DNA of 64,000 nt from Evernia prunastri (taxonomy: Eukaryota > Ascomycota > Lecanoromycetes > Lecanorales > Parmeliaceae): positions 130,116 to 194,115 of the forward strand of contig NKYR01000020.1 in the NCBI GenBank assembly GCA_003184365.1, in the 5' to 3' direction. A program made the translations under genes and the position numbers. The notes beneath the pieces were generated by a model, which saw only the letters and a list, made by a program, of their open reading frames with translations, ran no database searches and was not told the origin of the DNA. Each line of letters begins with the position of its first letter. Within the stretch, counting starts at the first letter, position 1. Of this stretch, positions 11,671-22,690 are shown in pieces.

Positions 11671-11688
11671 CAAGGTATCTTCTTCCAT

Positions 11689-14600
11689 TCACCAATCCGT
11701 TGGGGCCACGTCATTGCTGTCTATATACCAGCTAGGATCCCACATGCCAACGTCTTCGTCAATTTGGTCTGCCGGTAATACAGGCTCATCTTCTTGCCCC
11801 TTTTGCTGGGCCACGTCAATGCCGTCGATATCCCAGCTGGGATCCCACATGCGAACGACTTCGTCAATTTGATCTGCCGACATTACAGGCTCATCCTCTT
11901 GCTGTTTCTGCTGGAGATAGTCCTCTAGAAGATCAGTGATATGGCTATGTCCCTGGCCCCTCGCTAGAGCTTTTGCTCTCTCAAATTGCTGCTGGTCCTT
12001 ACCTTCATTTCCAGCCCCTGCGTTCAATAACAGCTGTAGCATATCAAGACGGCCGTGCTCAGCAGCCCCTTCCAGGGCCATCCTACCGTTCATCTTGGAA
12101 GCGGGGGCGTTCACGTCAGCTTGGTAGTTGAGGAGTAAACAGGCCACTGGGATATACCCTCCGATGGCCGCAAGCTGAAGTGCGGTACCGCCGCCACTTC
12201 GAGCAGCTGGGGCGTTGACTTCTGCACCGAGTCTGACGAGGAGCTCGATTATATCGGTACTTCCTTTGGCTGCTGCTCTTTGCAAGGGGGTATGCTTGAC
12301 TCTTGTATGAGCAGGAAAATTGACATCAGCTCCATGTCTGTGGAGTAGCTTGACCTTCGAGACACTTCCCGTATCGATGGCAGCTAGGAATGCCGTTTCT
12401 CTATAAGATGCGTCGTAGTAGCCCGGAGCTTCAAGGACGATACTGTTTGGGTTGCAGCCTTTCTGCAAAAACAATCCTATCACTTCGACGGTGCTGTTGG
12501 CGATGGCGTACCCAAAAGGAGCTCTCATCTCTTGTCGCGCATCCTTCATTGTCAGTGAACTTGCGTCTAGGCCTTTGTCAAGCATTAGTCTGATAGTATG
12601 TTGATCTCCCAGCTCAACTGCCCATGTGAGCGCACGGCATCCAAACTGGGGCTGAACCACAGAATATCTTATTGTATGCTTCTTGAGAAGCAAATCGAAA
12701 AATTGTGGATTTTCTACCATTGCCTTGCCCAATGCGAGTGAATCGACAGGATCTGCCCCACGATCAAGCAGATAGCAAGCCGTACTGATATCCTCGTTTA
12801 CCAGCGCAGCTTCTAATGCCGTACCATTGGTATCTGCGTACCGCTGTCTATTGGCACCTGTGTACCGCTGTCTGTTGGCATTAACGTCTGCTCCAGCATC
12901 TAGAAGAAGCTGTACCAGGACATGATCTTTCCGCTTCACAGCGAGAGCAAGCAGTGCAGGTTCACTAGATCTCGAGTCAAGACACCTTACAGCAGCTCCT
13001 GCGCGAATCAAAGTCTCGACAATAGAACAATCTCCCCATTCGATCGCATTTCGCAATGCCTTTGAACAACGAGGATTGCCGTAATCGTAGGGTTGAACAT
13101 CTACCTTTAGAAGTAGATGCACAAAAGCTGCATTGCGTCGATTCACCGCTTGTACGAGAGGTGATCGACGGTCACAGGCCTCATGTGCGCCCATATATAT
13201 GCCTGTATCAATCAACATTCTTGCAGCTTCATCTTGGCCCTCTTTTATTGCGATTTCAAGAGCGGAGGCGACAGCTATCGCCCGTGGTCCGCGCTTACGC
13301 CGAAGTAGACGAAGTAGACGCTCGATGAACGGTATATTTCCCACCTCCGATGCTGCAAGAATCGCGGCCGAGAACTGATGGCGATCATTTAATCTGACTT
13401 CAGCATATTGTTCAAACAGCTCGATGGTCTCTGCGCTCTGGAGCCGAATTGCTTCTGCAAGCGGTGTGGTCCTGGATCCTCCAATGGTCTTGCTGTCGAG
13501 GCGGCTATTTACGCTCGCTCCTCTGTCCAGAAGTAAACGCATCAGAGTACGATTCCCGCTGATAACGGCGAAAATTAATGTCTCATTCGTTATTAATGCT
13601 CCAGATCTGAGAAGTAACTCTATCGTCTCCACATTACCGTGTCGGGCTGCGGCATCTATAACTCTGCGTGGATTGTCTGGGTCCCGGACCGACTCCTTGA
13701 CATGGAAGTTGAGGTCCGCACCAACATCTAACATTGTTCGAATAACAGCTACCGCTGTCCGATCGTCCAAGAACAAGACTGCGTCACGGAATGTTCCCCT
13801 TTCGCTCCACTTGGCAATATTCTCAGAGGCTTTCTCGGATATGATGAGGCCAACAAATTCTCCATCTTGACGTCTGATAAGACAATCTAACTCGTTTGCT
13901 GACATATGGCCGTCTTTGAGGATCATTCGAAAAATCTGGGGATCTATTCTGGTATTTTCCTTGTCCACTGGGGAGACGGCACACTCAAGAGCGCCATGGG
14001 GTCCAAGACGATCAAGATCTGTTCTGTTTACTTTTGCGCCATGTTCCAGTAGGACTTTGATCGCCTGTTCGTGTCGCAATAAACACACTCGCTCGATCGG
14101 GGTGTACCTGCGGTCTTGAATGTCACACCAAAGCCCATTGACGTCGATGCCAGTAGAACTTTCACCAAGGAGTAGACCGATAAGCCTGGCGTCTCCCAAT
14201 TCAATGGCTCCCCTGAAAACGCTTTGCGCGATAGCACGGGCTGAATATCTTGAGTCACCACATATAAGCTGGAAGAGCTCCTGGCATGTTTCTTCCTGTA
14301 AGAACCGAATGACCTGCTTCATGTCAGCACCATCCAGTCCAGCAAAATTATTCGCCAAAGAGAACAAAATCTGTCGGTAATGAGATCTTGCAAATTCTCG
14401 AGTATTGGGAAGATCACTCGAAGGAGGGTGCAAAATTTCCTCGGCAATTGATTGTGGCAGTATAGACTTCAAAGCGGTGGAATCAAAATTTAATGAAGTG
14501 CCAAGCTCGGAAGCTGTAGCGACCGTGGTGCCCGGGTCAAGTGATTTGTCTCGCTCTCGCATCTCGGATGGTTCAATGTAGAAATTGTGATTTCGATCTG

Positions 14601-15519
14601 TGGTATCCAGTCCATCACGAACCGTCGAACTTGAACTCATAATTTGTGAGCCGCTTTGACGGTTCGGCGAAGTCATGATTGGGTGGCCGAATTGGGTAAT
14701 TTCTCTACGAAGGAGTTCTTCGATTGCATCGAATGGAAGACCAGATATCCACCACTCCGTTTTGTCCGAGATTGGGGTTCGGACTGTAATGTAATCGGGG
14801 AGACGAAGGTCAAGACCTTCCAGCAGTCAGCTCGCAACCACTTCGAGCAGCGGATTTCAAACTAACCGGAAGAGAGCTTTTGGGGGATTGATAGGGCGTG
14901 CGGTGCAATTCTTTTCTGCACCCTTTCTCGCGACTGGAGTACACCATGGATGCAGACATGAGACTTCTTTTTCTGGCGTTGCCGCCGATGTATCACGACA
15001 GCAAGTCTTTCCCAATCGTCTTTGTTCTGGTTTTTGCTCCACTTCCACTTTTTGAATTGGGCTTCATACTGAGACTTCCTATAAAACTATTACAAATTGT
15101 TCTCAAAGCCGCGCCTATGTCGACATTCATCCATATCATGGTAGCGTAGGACCCAGGGAGAGTCTCTTCGGCAAAGAAATGCTCTGGGGCATCAAGGAAT
15201 ACAATCACAACAGGGGTCCTCTTCCTGCGGATTCCATGCGTCCCACTGAGCTCGCATTCTACGAGTTGGGAAGGTACATACAAAGCTGTGGTCCTGTACG
15301 CTGGGGAGAGCCTGGGTGCGTTGCCGAACAAAGAAACGCGCAGACTGCTAGGAAACGGAATACTTACGTAGCAAAGAAACCGTATCTCGATTTCATGATT
15401 TCCTTCACGGATTCTGGACCGACCAATATTGCCTTCTTTTCCAACCAGAGATGCTCAAGTGTTTGTTTATGAGTCTGCCAATCCTGGTCCGGGATCTTCT
15501 TTACCTTCTGGGTGGACAT
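11689..15519 (-). CDS. Clr5-domain ankyrin-repeat protein
   Basis: Three exons (minus): 15519-15368, 15078-14867 and 14816-11689; 1163 aa. Exon 1 starts MSTQKVKKIPDQDW and contains the first half of a Clr5 domain (W..H...LEHLWLEKKAIL..., ending SRYGFFAT). After a 289 bp intron, exon 2 completes it (KSQYEAQFKKWKWSKN) and adds a basic segment. A 50 bp intron with a CTGAC branch site leads into the large exon. The remainder carries many ankyrin repeats between about residues 320 and 1090 (for example TPLAEAIRLQSAETIELF, GGTALQLAAIGGYIPVACLL). The end is a 35-residue tandem duplication ending in MWDPSW-type motifs. An ATG at 14676 would give a 995-aa protein without Clr5; the upstream reading is preferred because frames join exactly. 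Clr5 is named after a fission-yeast silencing protein; the role of the ankyrin-fused fungal forms is unknown. Confidence 0.85.
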
Positions 15520-16068
15520 TGTGAATGTACCTCAGGCCAGCTATCAGTACGTGTTCTATAATTGGATGGTAATACCTACAAATTTCGTGTGCCTCTAGGT
15601 CGATTAGGACCTGCAACCTAGCAACACCCCTATATACTTGCAGAAAATGTAGCTAGAGCAACTTTTGGAATGTATAAATACGAAATCTTCCCAATAGCTA
15701 GCCTTCCCTGCGAGGCTAGATTTTGTTGGGGAAAGGTGGGGGATTCGAATGTCTCAGCGGAAGAATTGAAGGTGGGAAAAGAGACTCAATATATATGGTA
15801 AAAAAGCAGAGTAATGTTGTTGCAACACATTAGCTAAACAGTGACCCTTAGCGCGTCAGGTATTGGCCAGTTCCAAAATCTGTGCCAAGACAAATGGTCT
15901 TTCCAGGTTTTGGGAGGTGTGACGCAGCCTGCTGATGCAGCTAGAAGTAGCGCTTAGTGGTCGCCGATCCTCGTAGAGAGGTACAGTAGCCTTGTATAAG
16001 TACGCTGCAGGCACCATTCGTCAGCCTTGCTTGCCGGCCAGGCGCTCAGGAAGGAAGGATCATCCTAA
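15520..16068. other. intergenic region upstream of the Clr5-ankyrin gene
   Basis: About 550 bp with no recognisable gene. It should contain the promoter of the minus-strand Clr5-ankyrin gene. A TATATA-like stretch is at about 15789-15796, 270 bp upstream of that ATG. Confidence 0.45.
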
Positions 16069-16602
16069 ATGCGTCCACTAGAACAACTTCTGCCCAAACT
16101 ATTAGCCATGATGCAGGAGGACTGGAATAGGGGCCGTGTTCAACGGGATCGTAACATTGGTTTTTGGCAAGAGACACACTGGGATGACACGGCCAAGAGA
16201 CTAGCCGGAAGATTGGATGAATGCATGCTTGTTGCCCCCACCGGTCAATTGACTGGCATGGCAATTCTCCACATGTTACTGCATAGCCTGGTCCGAAAGT
16301 GCGAATCTCACGGAGGTTGTATCTTTGCACTAAATTCTAGACCTGCGATACTGATCCTGTCCCAACGATGTTCTGAACCTGAACCATCGAGATCATCTGA
16401 CCTTCGCTATTAGTGCATAGCAACTTCCCAGGCGAAAATTTTGCAGATTCGAGAACCACAGAATTACAAGAAGGCTCGACTCGACGCGGTCCCCACTGCA
16501 TCAGGAATAGAACCACAGCTTCGAGACGCCCAATTAGACGCTGCTAACCCGTATATCCCCCGTAGACTGCCGCCGTCGAGGTTGCAAATGCAGTGGTAAC
16601 AT
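16069..16602 (+). CDS. hypothetical protein, uncertain two-exon model
   Basis: I do not recognise this. From ATG 16069 a coherent, amino-acid-balanced frame runs about 80 codons (QEDWNRGRVQRDRNIGFWQE, LAGRLDECM, MAILHMLLHSL). A second coherent stretch (IREPQNYKKARLDAVP, ending SRLQMQW and TAA at 16600-16602) could be joined by an intron ending TTTTGCAG at about 16446. The donor is unclear (GTCCGA at about 16290 is phase-compatible; GTTGTA at about 16318 is not). Without splicing the frame ends at 16413. It could be a relic of a larger gene, since the assembly immediately downstream is disturbed. Confidence 0.3.
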
Positions 16603-16785
16603 GGCCATACGATCTTCAATCCCGTTAGAACTTTGGCCAACCTGTTGCAGTACCATCAAGAACCTACGGGGGTGATGCGAGCCTCTCTGCTGTGGCCGAA
16701 AGATTTTCCACAATACCATAGCTGCGCAAGGGATTGCAACAATCAGACTGAGGATTGCAACGATGTTTTCTAGGGAGAGATGCAT
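16534..16785 (-). CDS. possible small single-pass membrane protein
   Basis: An 83-aa frame starts at ATG 16785. Residues 5-28 (LENIVAILSLIVAIPCAAMV) form a clear hydrophobic helix, followed by a basic stretch (RPQQRGSHHPRR). This N-terminal layout is seen in small fungal proteins of unknown function. It overlaps the end of the uncertain plus-strand model, so at most one of the two is likely to be real. Confidence 0.3.
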   Translation of the reverse strand: MHLSLENIVAILSLIVAIPCAAMVLWKIFRPQQRGSHHPRRFLMVLQQVGQSSNGIEDRMAMLPLHLQPRRRQSTGDIRVSSV

Positions 16786-16834
16786 GTTTGCCGAGTAAAT
16801 CTGGGGCCGCGAAGTGCAGGTTGTGAGAAGGTAT

Positions 16835-17767
16835 CAACTCGACAACGAGAGCAATGAGGAAAATGGACCATGGGCTTGGATATGTCAAGAGCTTTATAGC
16901 TTGCCACGAGTAAGGCAGCTAGACAAAACGACTGCTATCGTACCTGCTAAAATCTGTAGACATATTTCTTAAGCGACAGATTCTGGTCGCGACGAAACAG
17001 AAAACTGTCATGAAGCCTACCAATATCCGGTGGGTCTCAGACATTGCATCCAGGTTTTGGCTTCGCCCAATGAATCGCATCCTAATCGACGGGGTACCAG
17101 TCTCCTTACCACCATAAAGCCAAGCGACAGGATTCGGAGCACCTCTAGCGACAAAGCTCTCTCTAAACAAGCCATGTCAAGAAGCCTATAAAAATCGATT
17201 GAATATCGGATGTTGGAACGACTCAACACTCGCTTCCACTAACACTCTTTCGGCCTAGTACATTGATATATGAAGGCCTTTCCTGTACATAGAATCCTTC
17301 TCGGCCGGCGACGAGATCCAGCTGTACGTGCTGCCGGCTACGAACCTGGTGCTACTAAGGTAGTCATCAGAGCCAAGAGATCTCATGTTGTTTTGGGCTC
17401 GTCCCAATGCGACACCTACAAGGGACACTGGGATATGAAAACCACCCGACGCGTTGTTTACCTGACTCGTACTCAGGCCCGAAGCTGGTCTTATCTACCA
17501 GTGAAGTGATATCGTTCTATCAACGCAACAGGATACCCTTGGATCCGGAGCCCGCTCTGAGACTGCTGAAAGTAGCGAGGGCAGGGAAGAACCGAAAAGT
17601 CTACCTCACTCGCACTGAGGCCCGAAGTCACTGCTGGGTGTGAAGGCAGTGATGGATGTGGTGTCGCCTAGACTGTCGGGGTACGGATTTGGTTAGTGGG
17701 AATACTACAACTGCGTGGTCAGGGAGACGCAGCGGAAAAGTGGTGTTCTTGCAAGACATGGTCGGTC
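16835..17767. repeat. 933 bp unit, first copy of exact duplication
   Basis: Identical, as far as I can compare by eye, to 18240-19172 (offset 1405 bp), including every open frame. No protein family is recognised. It contains a sub-repeat: two related segments with the words ACTCGTACTCAGGCCCGAAG (about 17466) and ACTCGCACTGAGGCCCGAAG (about 17608). The 471 bp spacer 17768-18238 between the copies has no recognised gene either. Confidence 0.85.
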
Positions 17768-18238
17768 TGTATCAGCTGCTACTATGTAGGGAAAGCCCAA
17801 ATAGAACACAGTTTTTAGAGGGAGACCTCTGCAGATAACGCGAAACAAGCTCTCTAAGGGGACTTGCGGGGCGTGGTGTACAATGGCAGCGACTGCTCAG
17901 GGCTCAAGCACGCATACATATGGCCCCAGGGACCTCATCCCTTCAATGGGCTCTGACCCCTGGTGGATCACTCTCTTTCGCGAGAGTGGGACAGCCGTAG
18001 TTCGTCGAGGCCTTGAAAGACACTGTCTGTATAGCCCGAGAGGACGGATGCGCATGTCGGTGCGTGGAGTGTAGGGACCAGAGTCATCCGGTACGCCTAA
18101 TACCACGTGCTTAGGGAGCAAACAAGGATTCGGCGCTGAAGCAGCGCGTAACGGCTTCTGGATAAGCAGAAGCATGCCTGGACGTTGCAGTACAAATGCC
18201 TGTTGTAGAGGGTGCAAGCTTTGCTGGGCGTACGCGAA

Positions 18239-18239
18239 N
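18239..18239. other. ambiguous base N at duplication boundary
   Basis: A single N directly precedes the second 933 bp copy. A matching single N at 19173 directly follows it. This pattern suggests contig joins. Confidence 0.95.
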
Positions 18240-19172
18240 CAACTCGACAACGAGAGCAATGAGGAAAATGGACCATGGGCTTGGATATGTCAAGAGCTTT
18301 ATAGCTTGCCACGAGTAAGGCAGCTAGACAAAACGACTGCTATCGTACCTGCTAAAATCTGTAGACATATTTCTTAAGCGACAGATTCTGGTCGCGACGA
18401 AACAGAAAACTGTCATGAAGCCTACCAATATCCGGTGGGTCTCAGACATTGCATCCAGGTTTTGGCTTCGCCCAATGAATCGCATCCTAATCGACGGGGT
18501 ACCAGTCTCCTTACCACCATAAAGCCAAGCGACAGGATTCGGAGCACCTCTAGCGACAAAGCTCTCTCTAAACAAGCCATGTCAAGAAGCCTATAAAAAT
18601 CGATTGAATATCGGATGTTGGAACGACTCAACACTCGCTTCCACTAACACTCTTTCGGCCTAGTACATTGATATATGAAGGCCTTTCCTGTACATAGAAT
18701 CCTTCTCGGCCGGCGACGAGATCCAGCTGTACGTGCTGCCGGCTACGAACCTGGTGCTACTAAGGTAGTCATCAGAGCCAAGAGATCTCATGTTGTTTTG
18801 GGCTCGTCCCAATGCGACACCTACAAGGGACACTGGGATATGAAAACCACCCGACGCGTTGTTTACCTGACTCGTACTCAGGCCCGAAGCTGGTCTTATC
18901 TACCAGTGAAGTGATATCGTTCTATCAACGCAACAGGATACCCTTGGATCCGGAGCCCGCTCTGAGACTGCTGAAAGTAGCGAGGGCAGGGAAGAACCGA
19001 AAAGTCTACCTCACTCGCACTGAGGCCCGAAGTCACTGCTGGGTGTGAAGGCAGTGATGGATGTGGTGTCGCCTAGACTGTCGGGGTACGGATTTGGTTA
19101 GTGGGAATACTACAACTGCGTGGTCAGGGAGACGCAGCGGAAAAGTGGTGTTCTTGCAAGACATGGTCGGTC
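18240..19172. repeat. 933 bp unit, second copy bounded by N on both sides
   Basis: Exact copy of 16835-17767. Both ends coincide with single N bases (18239, 19173), so this may be a short contig placed between two others rather than a true tandem copy. A real tandem array of about 1.4 kb units that collapsed during assembly is the alternative. Confidence 0.85.
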
Positions 19173-19173
19173 N

Positions 19174-19984
19174 TGGGATACTGTTCTTTGGGACCCCCGG
19201 GCTTAGAGGGGTCCCACCCTATACTGCAAGACTACATAGAAACACCAAGGGTTCCGGGTCAAAAAACGGGAAATGGTTCTTTACGAAAGAGGTCCGGCGA
19301 TTGTAGGGTAGCCTCTTTCAATGATTCAGGATTCAGAGCATTTGATAGATAGATTACATGATCTCGCATAGTCGGCCAATCAAGCAAGACTTCAGGGTAG
19401 TATGATATAATCAATCAATCAATCAATAGAATCCTTCTTCCTTAGACATCATTAGGAATACCAAATCTAGTGATTCAGTCTCACAGCAGTAACTGCAGTA
19501 CCAAGTACTTACCAACATCGGACTTTACCTGCAGGCTGCTGACGGTGAAGCCCGTCAAAATCTGGTAGATCGCCAACTTTGCCTGCAGGTTCTGGCTCCG
19601 CCCTATGGGAGGCGCCGCCATGCGTGATCGTATCTGACATACAGACAGAGTCCAAAGTACGTCTCAAAGCTTTTCTTCGCATAAAGCCAATACCCGTACG
19701 TACTCGTGCCATCCTGAAGAAGTGAATTACCTGGCAAAAGAATCCCTCGTGCTGCCCTCAGAATTTGGTTGGAGTGCCAAGACGCCATTTTCTTAGCGCC
19801 GTAACTCACATCTGGATGGCTCGGGGCCTCGGGGCATGAGCTCTATCTTACTTATCTTCAAAGCGAACAACAAAAGCATCAGCATTCATACCAAACTTCG
19901 TTCCAATCTCAAAATACCCACACCGTCACGCACTCACACTTTCACGCTCTCACGCACCCACGCGATCAGACAGAAAACTAGACC
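19174..19984. other. intergenic DNA after the duplication
   Basis: No gene recognised. Just after the N lies a short hairpin, GGGACCCC then 10 bases then GGGGTCCC (about 19189-19214). A (AATC)n run is at about 19409-19427. Two related segments around 19515 and 19570 share the word CTTTRCCTGCAGG. Confidence 0.5.
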
Positions 19985-20450
19985 GATATTAAGGATGTAA
20001 AAATATATGAGAAGCGCAGAGGAGAAAGAAGGATAAGAGACCGAGGATATAGAAATAGTGATTCAGGGCTAGGGATGAGGGATGGGGAATGGGAAACATA
20101 GGGGACAGGCTGATACGCACGGACAGACGGATGGATGGATGGATGGATAGAGGGTGAATGGGTACATGAGTGATAGGTAGATAGACGAAATAGGTACCTT
20201 TGGGTGGATAGACAGGGTAGATCATGCTTCGATGGGACTTGACGGGACTTGACGGGACTTGACGGAACTTGATAGGCCTTGATGGGACTTGATGGGACTC
20301 GATGGGACTTGACGTGACTTGACGTGACTTGATGTAGTGTTGCATAGCACGTAATGATATGGTACATGGTAACGACATGAGAAAGCAGTTTTACGAGCTA
20401 TGGGCTGGTTGAAGGTGCGGGAGTCAGCTCATTTCGTTTGATGCTTTTTG
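19985..20450. repeat. diverged dispersed segment, copy B
   Basis: Counterpart of 11190-11670 in the same orientation, with the same order of blocks (GAGAAGCGCAGAGGAG, AGGGATGAGGGATGGGGAATGGG, GGAC/GGAT array, GTAGATCATGCTTCGAT, ACTTGATGTAGTG, GGTGCGGGAGTC). Copy B additionally contains the decamer array at 20231-20336. Confidence 0.6.
20231..20336. repeat. GGGACTTGAC decamer minisatellite
   Basis: About eleven imperfect tandem copies of a 10-bp unit (GGGACTTGAC / GGGACTTGAT / GTGACTTGAC) lie inside segment copy B. Copy A has one GGGGACTTGAT at the equivalent place, so the array probably expanded after the copies separated. Confidence 0.8.
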
Positions 20451-21401
20451 GTCTGTTTAATTTCGATCAGGATGGGTGTAAACAGAAAAGGGAAGGGAAA
20501 GGGGAAAGAGGGGGAGCGAAGAGGGGGTTTTGGGTGTTTATTGGTATGGGTAGAGAATTCATATACGGAGATCGAGGCAGGATTGGGCAGTCGTACGAGA
20601 GGGCGTTGGGTAGAGTTGCTCTTCTCCAGAGAAGTGCCCGTGGGGTTCACATCTTGAGTTCAAACAGACAGTGTCTCCGCGGAACATCAGCAGCAGGAGA
20701 CGGCACACGGTTGATTCATTTCATTTCCATTATTAGAGAGAGTGTGTAGCTAAGGCACCACGGTGGGATTCCTAGAGTAATAATATACAACCGGTTGGAA
20801 TCGGGGGGTGGGCGCAAGCTCCATCGGGTATCTCCTCCACGTCCTCCTCACGAGCTAAAGCAAAAAGCGCCGGACAGCGTACGCAGACCCTCACGAGTAC
20901 TGCTGCTGCTGGGCAAAAAAGGAAGGTTTGCATGCCGTTGCTGCTAAATGTGCGTTCGTTCCCCGTATCCTATAGGTCTTGGATTTAATTATCCAAGCCC
21001 GTTTAACAATTTTCCGGAGCCCCTCGGCTCTTTCATCGATGAAGCGCGAGCTGGTGCTGTAATGTGTGCTCACTTTTGATATGATCCGCCAGTGATGGCC
21101 TTTCTTTTCATGTACCGCAAACAAGACGATGGGGTAAAGCCGATGGACAAAACTATAACATGATATAACCGATGTTGGACTGGACGCTATCAATGCTGAT
21201 GTGACAATGTGGCTAATGCGAGAATGATGGTGTATGGTTACAAGTAGATGCTGTGAGATGCGGTAATATTGCATTCACAAGCTGCAGAGGCTGGCCGAAG
21301 ATATCGATGGTAGATCGAATGATCAGCTATGGTTAGTAACAAGGCCAGGACATCTGCGTAGATGGTTCGATTGAGGGTGGCTTGGCTCCTGGGATACAAG
21401 C
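20451..21401. other. intergenic region 3' of the cyclin gene
   Basis: No gene recognised in about 950 bp. The part next to 21402 is expected to be the 3' UTR of the minus-strand cyclin gene. A purine-rich tract is at about 20485-20525. Confidence 0.5.
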
Positions 21402-22690
21402 CTAGTACAATGGAGCCATCTGACTGATTGGCGGTAGCGAGAAAGGCACTGCTGATTGCTGGAATGGCGGCAGGCTTCCAGGGGTAGGTGGACGACGCAT
21501 ACCTCCTAGAGCCGGATTCCGATTGGTCTTGAATGGGTTTTGATCAACGTCGTCGTACTCGTCGTGTGTTGGGGTGATTGGGGGCGTGGGACACCCATTG
21601 TTGATGCCGGGCACGAGGTGTGATGGCTTCGTTGGAGTGACAGGCGTTCCGCTGACTGGGAAATTACCGAACCCTTCAGAACACTTCTCCGATGGTGGGG
21701 TAGGTGGAGCATTGGCATAGCATCTGCTCATCGAGGCTTGCCTAGCCAAGACGTCCTCCAATATTATGGATACTCTTGAAAGATGAGCCGACTGATACTT
21801 GGTATGCAAAACCTTGGAGGGCCGGAGTAGTTGCTTGGACAAAGTGAACAAAGTATTCGAGCTGTATTTCGCAGCCCATTCAGTACTTAACGCTTGGGGC
21901 CGACCAAGGATGCACCGTGCCAAAGCTAATGACGAACGCGCCATGTCGGATGGACGCTTGGAGACGAAGTCCTTCTGAAACATGGCAATCTCTGAGATAT
22001 AGCACGCCATGTGCTCGACTTCTGGATCGTAGCCCGCGTTCTCAAGCGCGACTTGCAGGAAGCTGTCAATCGTAGGATGGCCAATGACCCAGTCCAGAGT
22101 CTGCAACACATGCCATTCCATCTGAGTGAACATATCGTCTTCGTAAAGTCCACAGCACATTTGCTTAAGCTCTTTGATGGTGGGCACGCGATCTTTTCTG
22201 TCACCATACTTCGCTGCTATAAGCAACGCCGAACATCCCACCAGCTGGTAATGCTTTTTGTAAACCACTCGGCGAGAACAGTATCGGTCAAGTAAATTGA
22301 TGGTCAAGAAGAGAGTCTCCGGAAGCAGGCCGAACGCATTGTGAGCTTCGATTAAGAAGTCAACGAGGTATGGACGCATGAACCATTTAATCTCTGTCTG
22401 GATGTCGATTGAGGCAACATCTGGCAATGTCTTGCCCTGAACATGAGTGTCAGCGTGAATGTAACCAAATATCGAGCTTCAAGGCGCTTGACCTCCATCG
22501 TTTCCATGTGTTGCAGAACATCGTCTCGGTACTCACGGCTTGCCAGTTGAGATAGCTCCTCAGCAATGTTTAGCTGTCTTTCCCATTTCCGGCGCCTATC
22601 TCGTTCCCTAAGCTCTTCTCGAAACCTCAATTCCTGATCTTCGTGAGACTCCACAAAGTAGCAGTCACATAGACTGTGGTAGTGGGCCAT
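21402..22690 (-). CDS. G1-type cyclin (PUC1/CLN family)
   Basis: A regulatory subunit of cyclin-dependent kinase, probably acting at G1/S. Exons (minus) are 22690-22493 and 22436-21402; 410 aa. The ATG at 22690 gives MAHYHSLCDCYFVESHEDQE; the frame continues upstream only from non-ATG codons. The cyclin box is clear: ASIDIQTEIKWFMRPYLVDF, LPETLFLTINLLDRYCSRR, HYQLVGCSALLIAAKYGDRK, VPTIKELKQMCCGLYEDDMF and MEWHVLQTLDWVIGHPT. A second cyclin-fold half follows to about residue 270. The C-terminal 130 residues are Pro/Thr-rich with several TP sites (PTPPSEK, GTPVTPTKP, PTPPITPTHDEYDD), typical of CDK sites in unstable cyclins. The 56 bp intron is GT-AG. Confidence 0.92.

Noticed and set aside
19189..19214. 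Perfect 8-bp hairpin GGGACCCC...GGGGTCCC
   Set aside because: Single short hairpin without a T-run or conserved context; too little to call a regulatory site, and it lies next to a doubtful assembly join.
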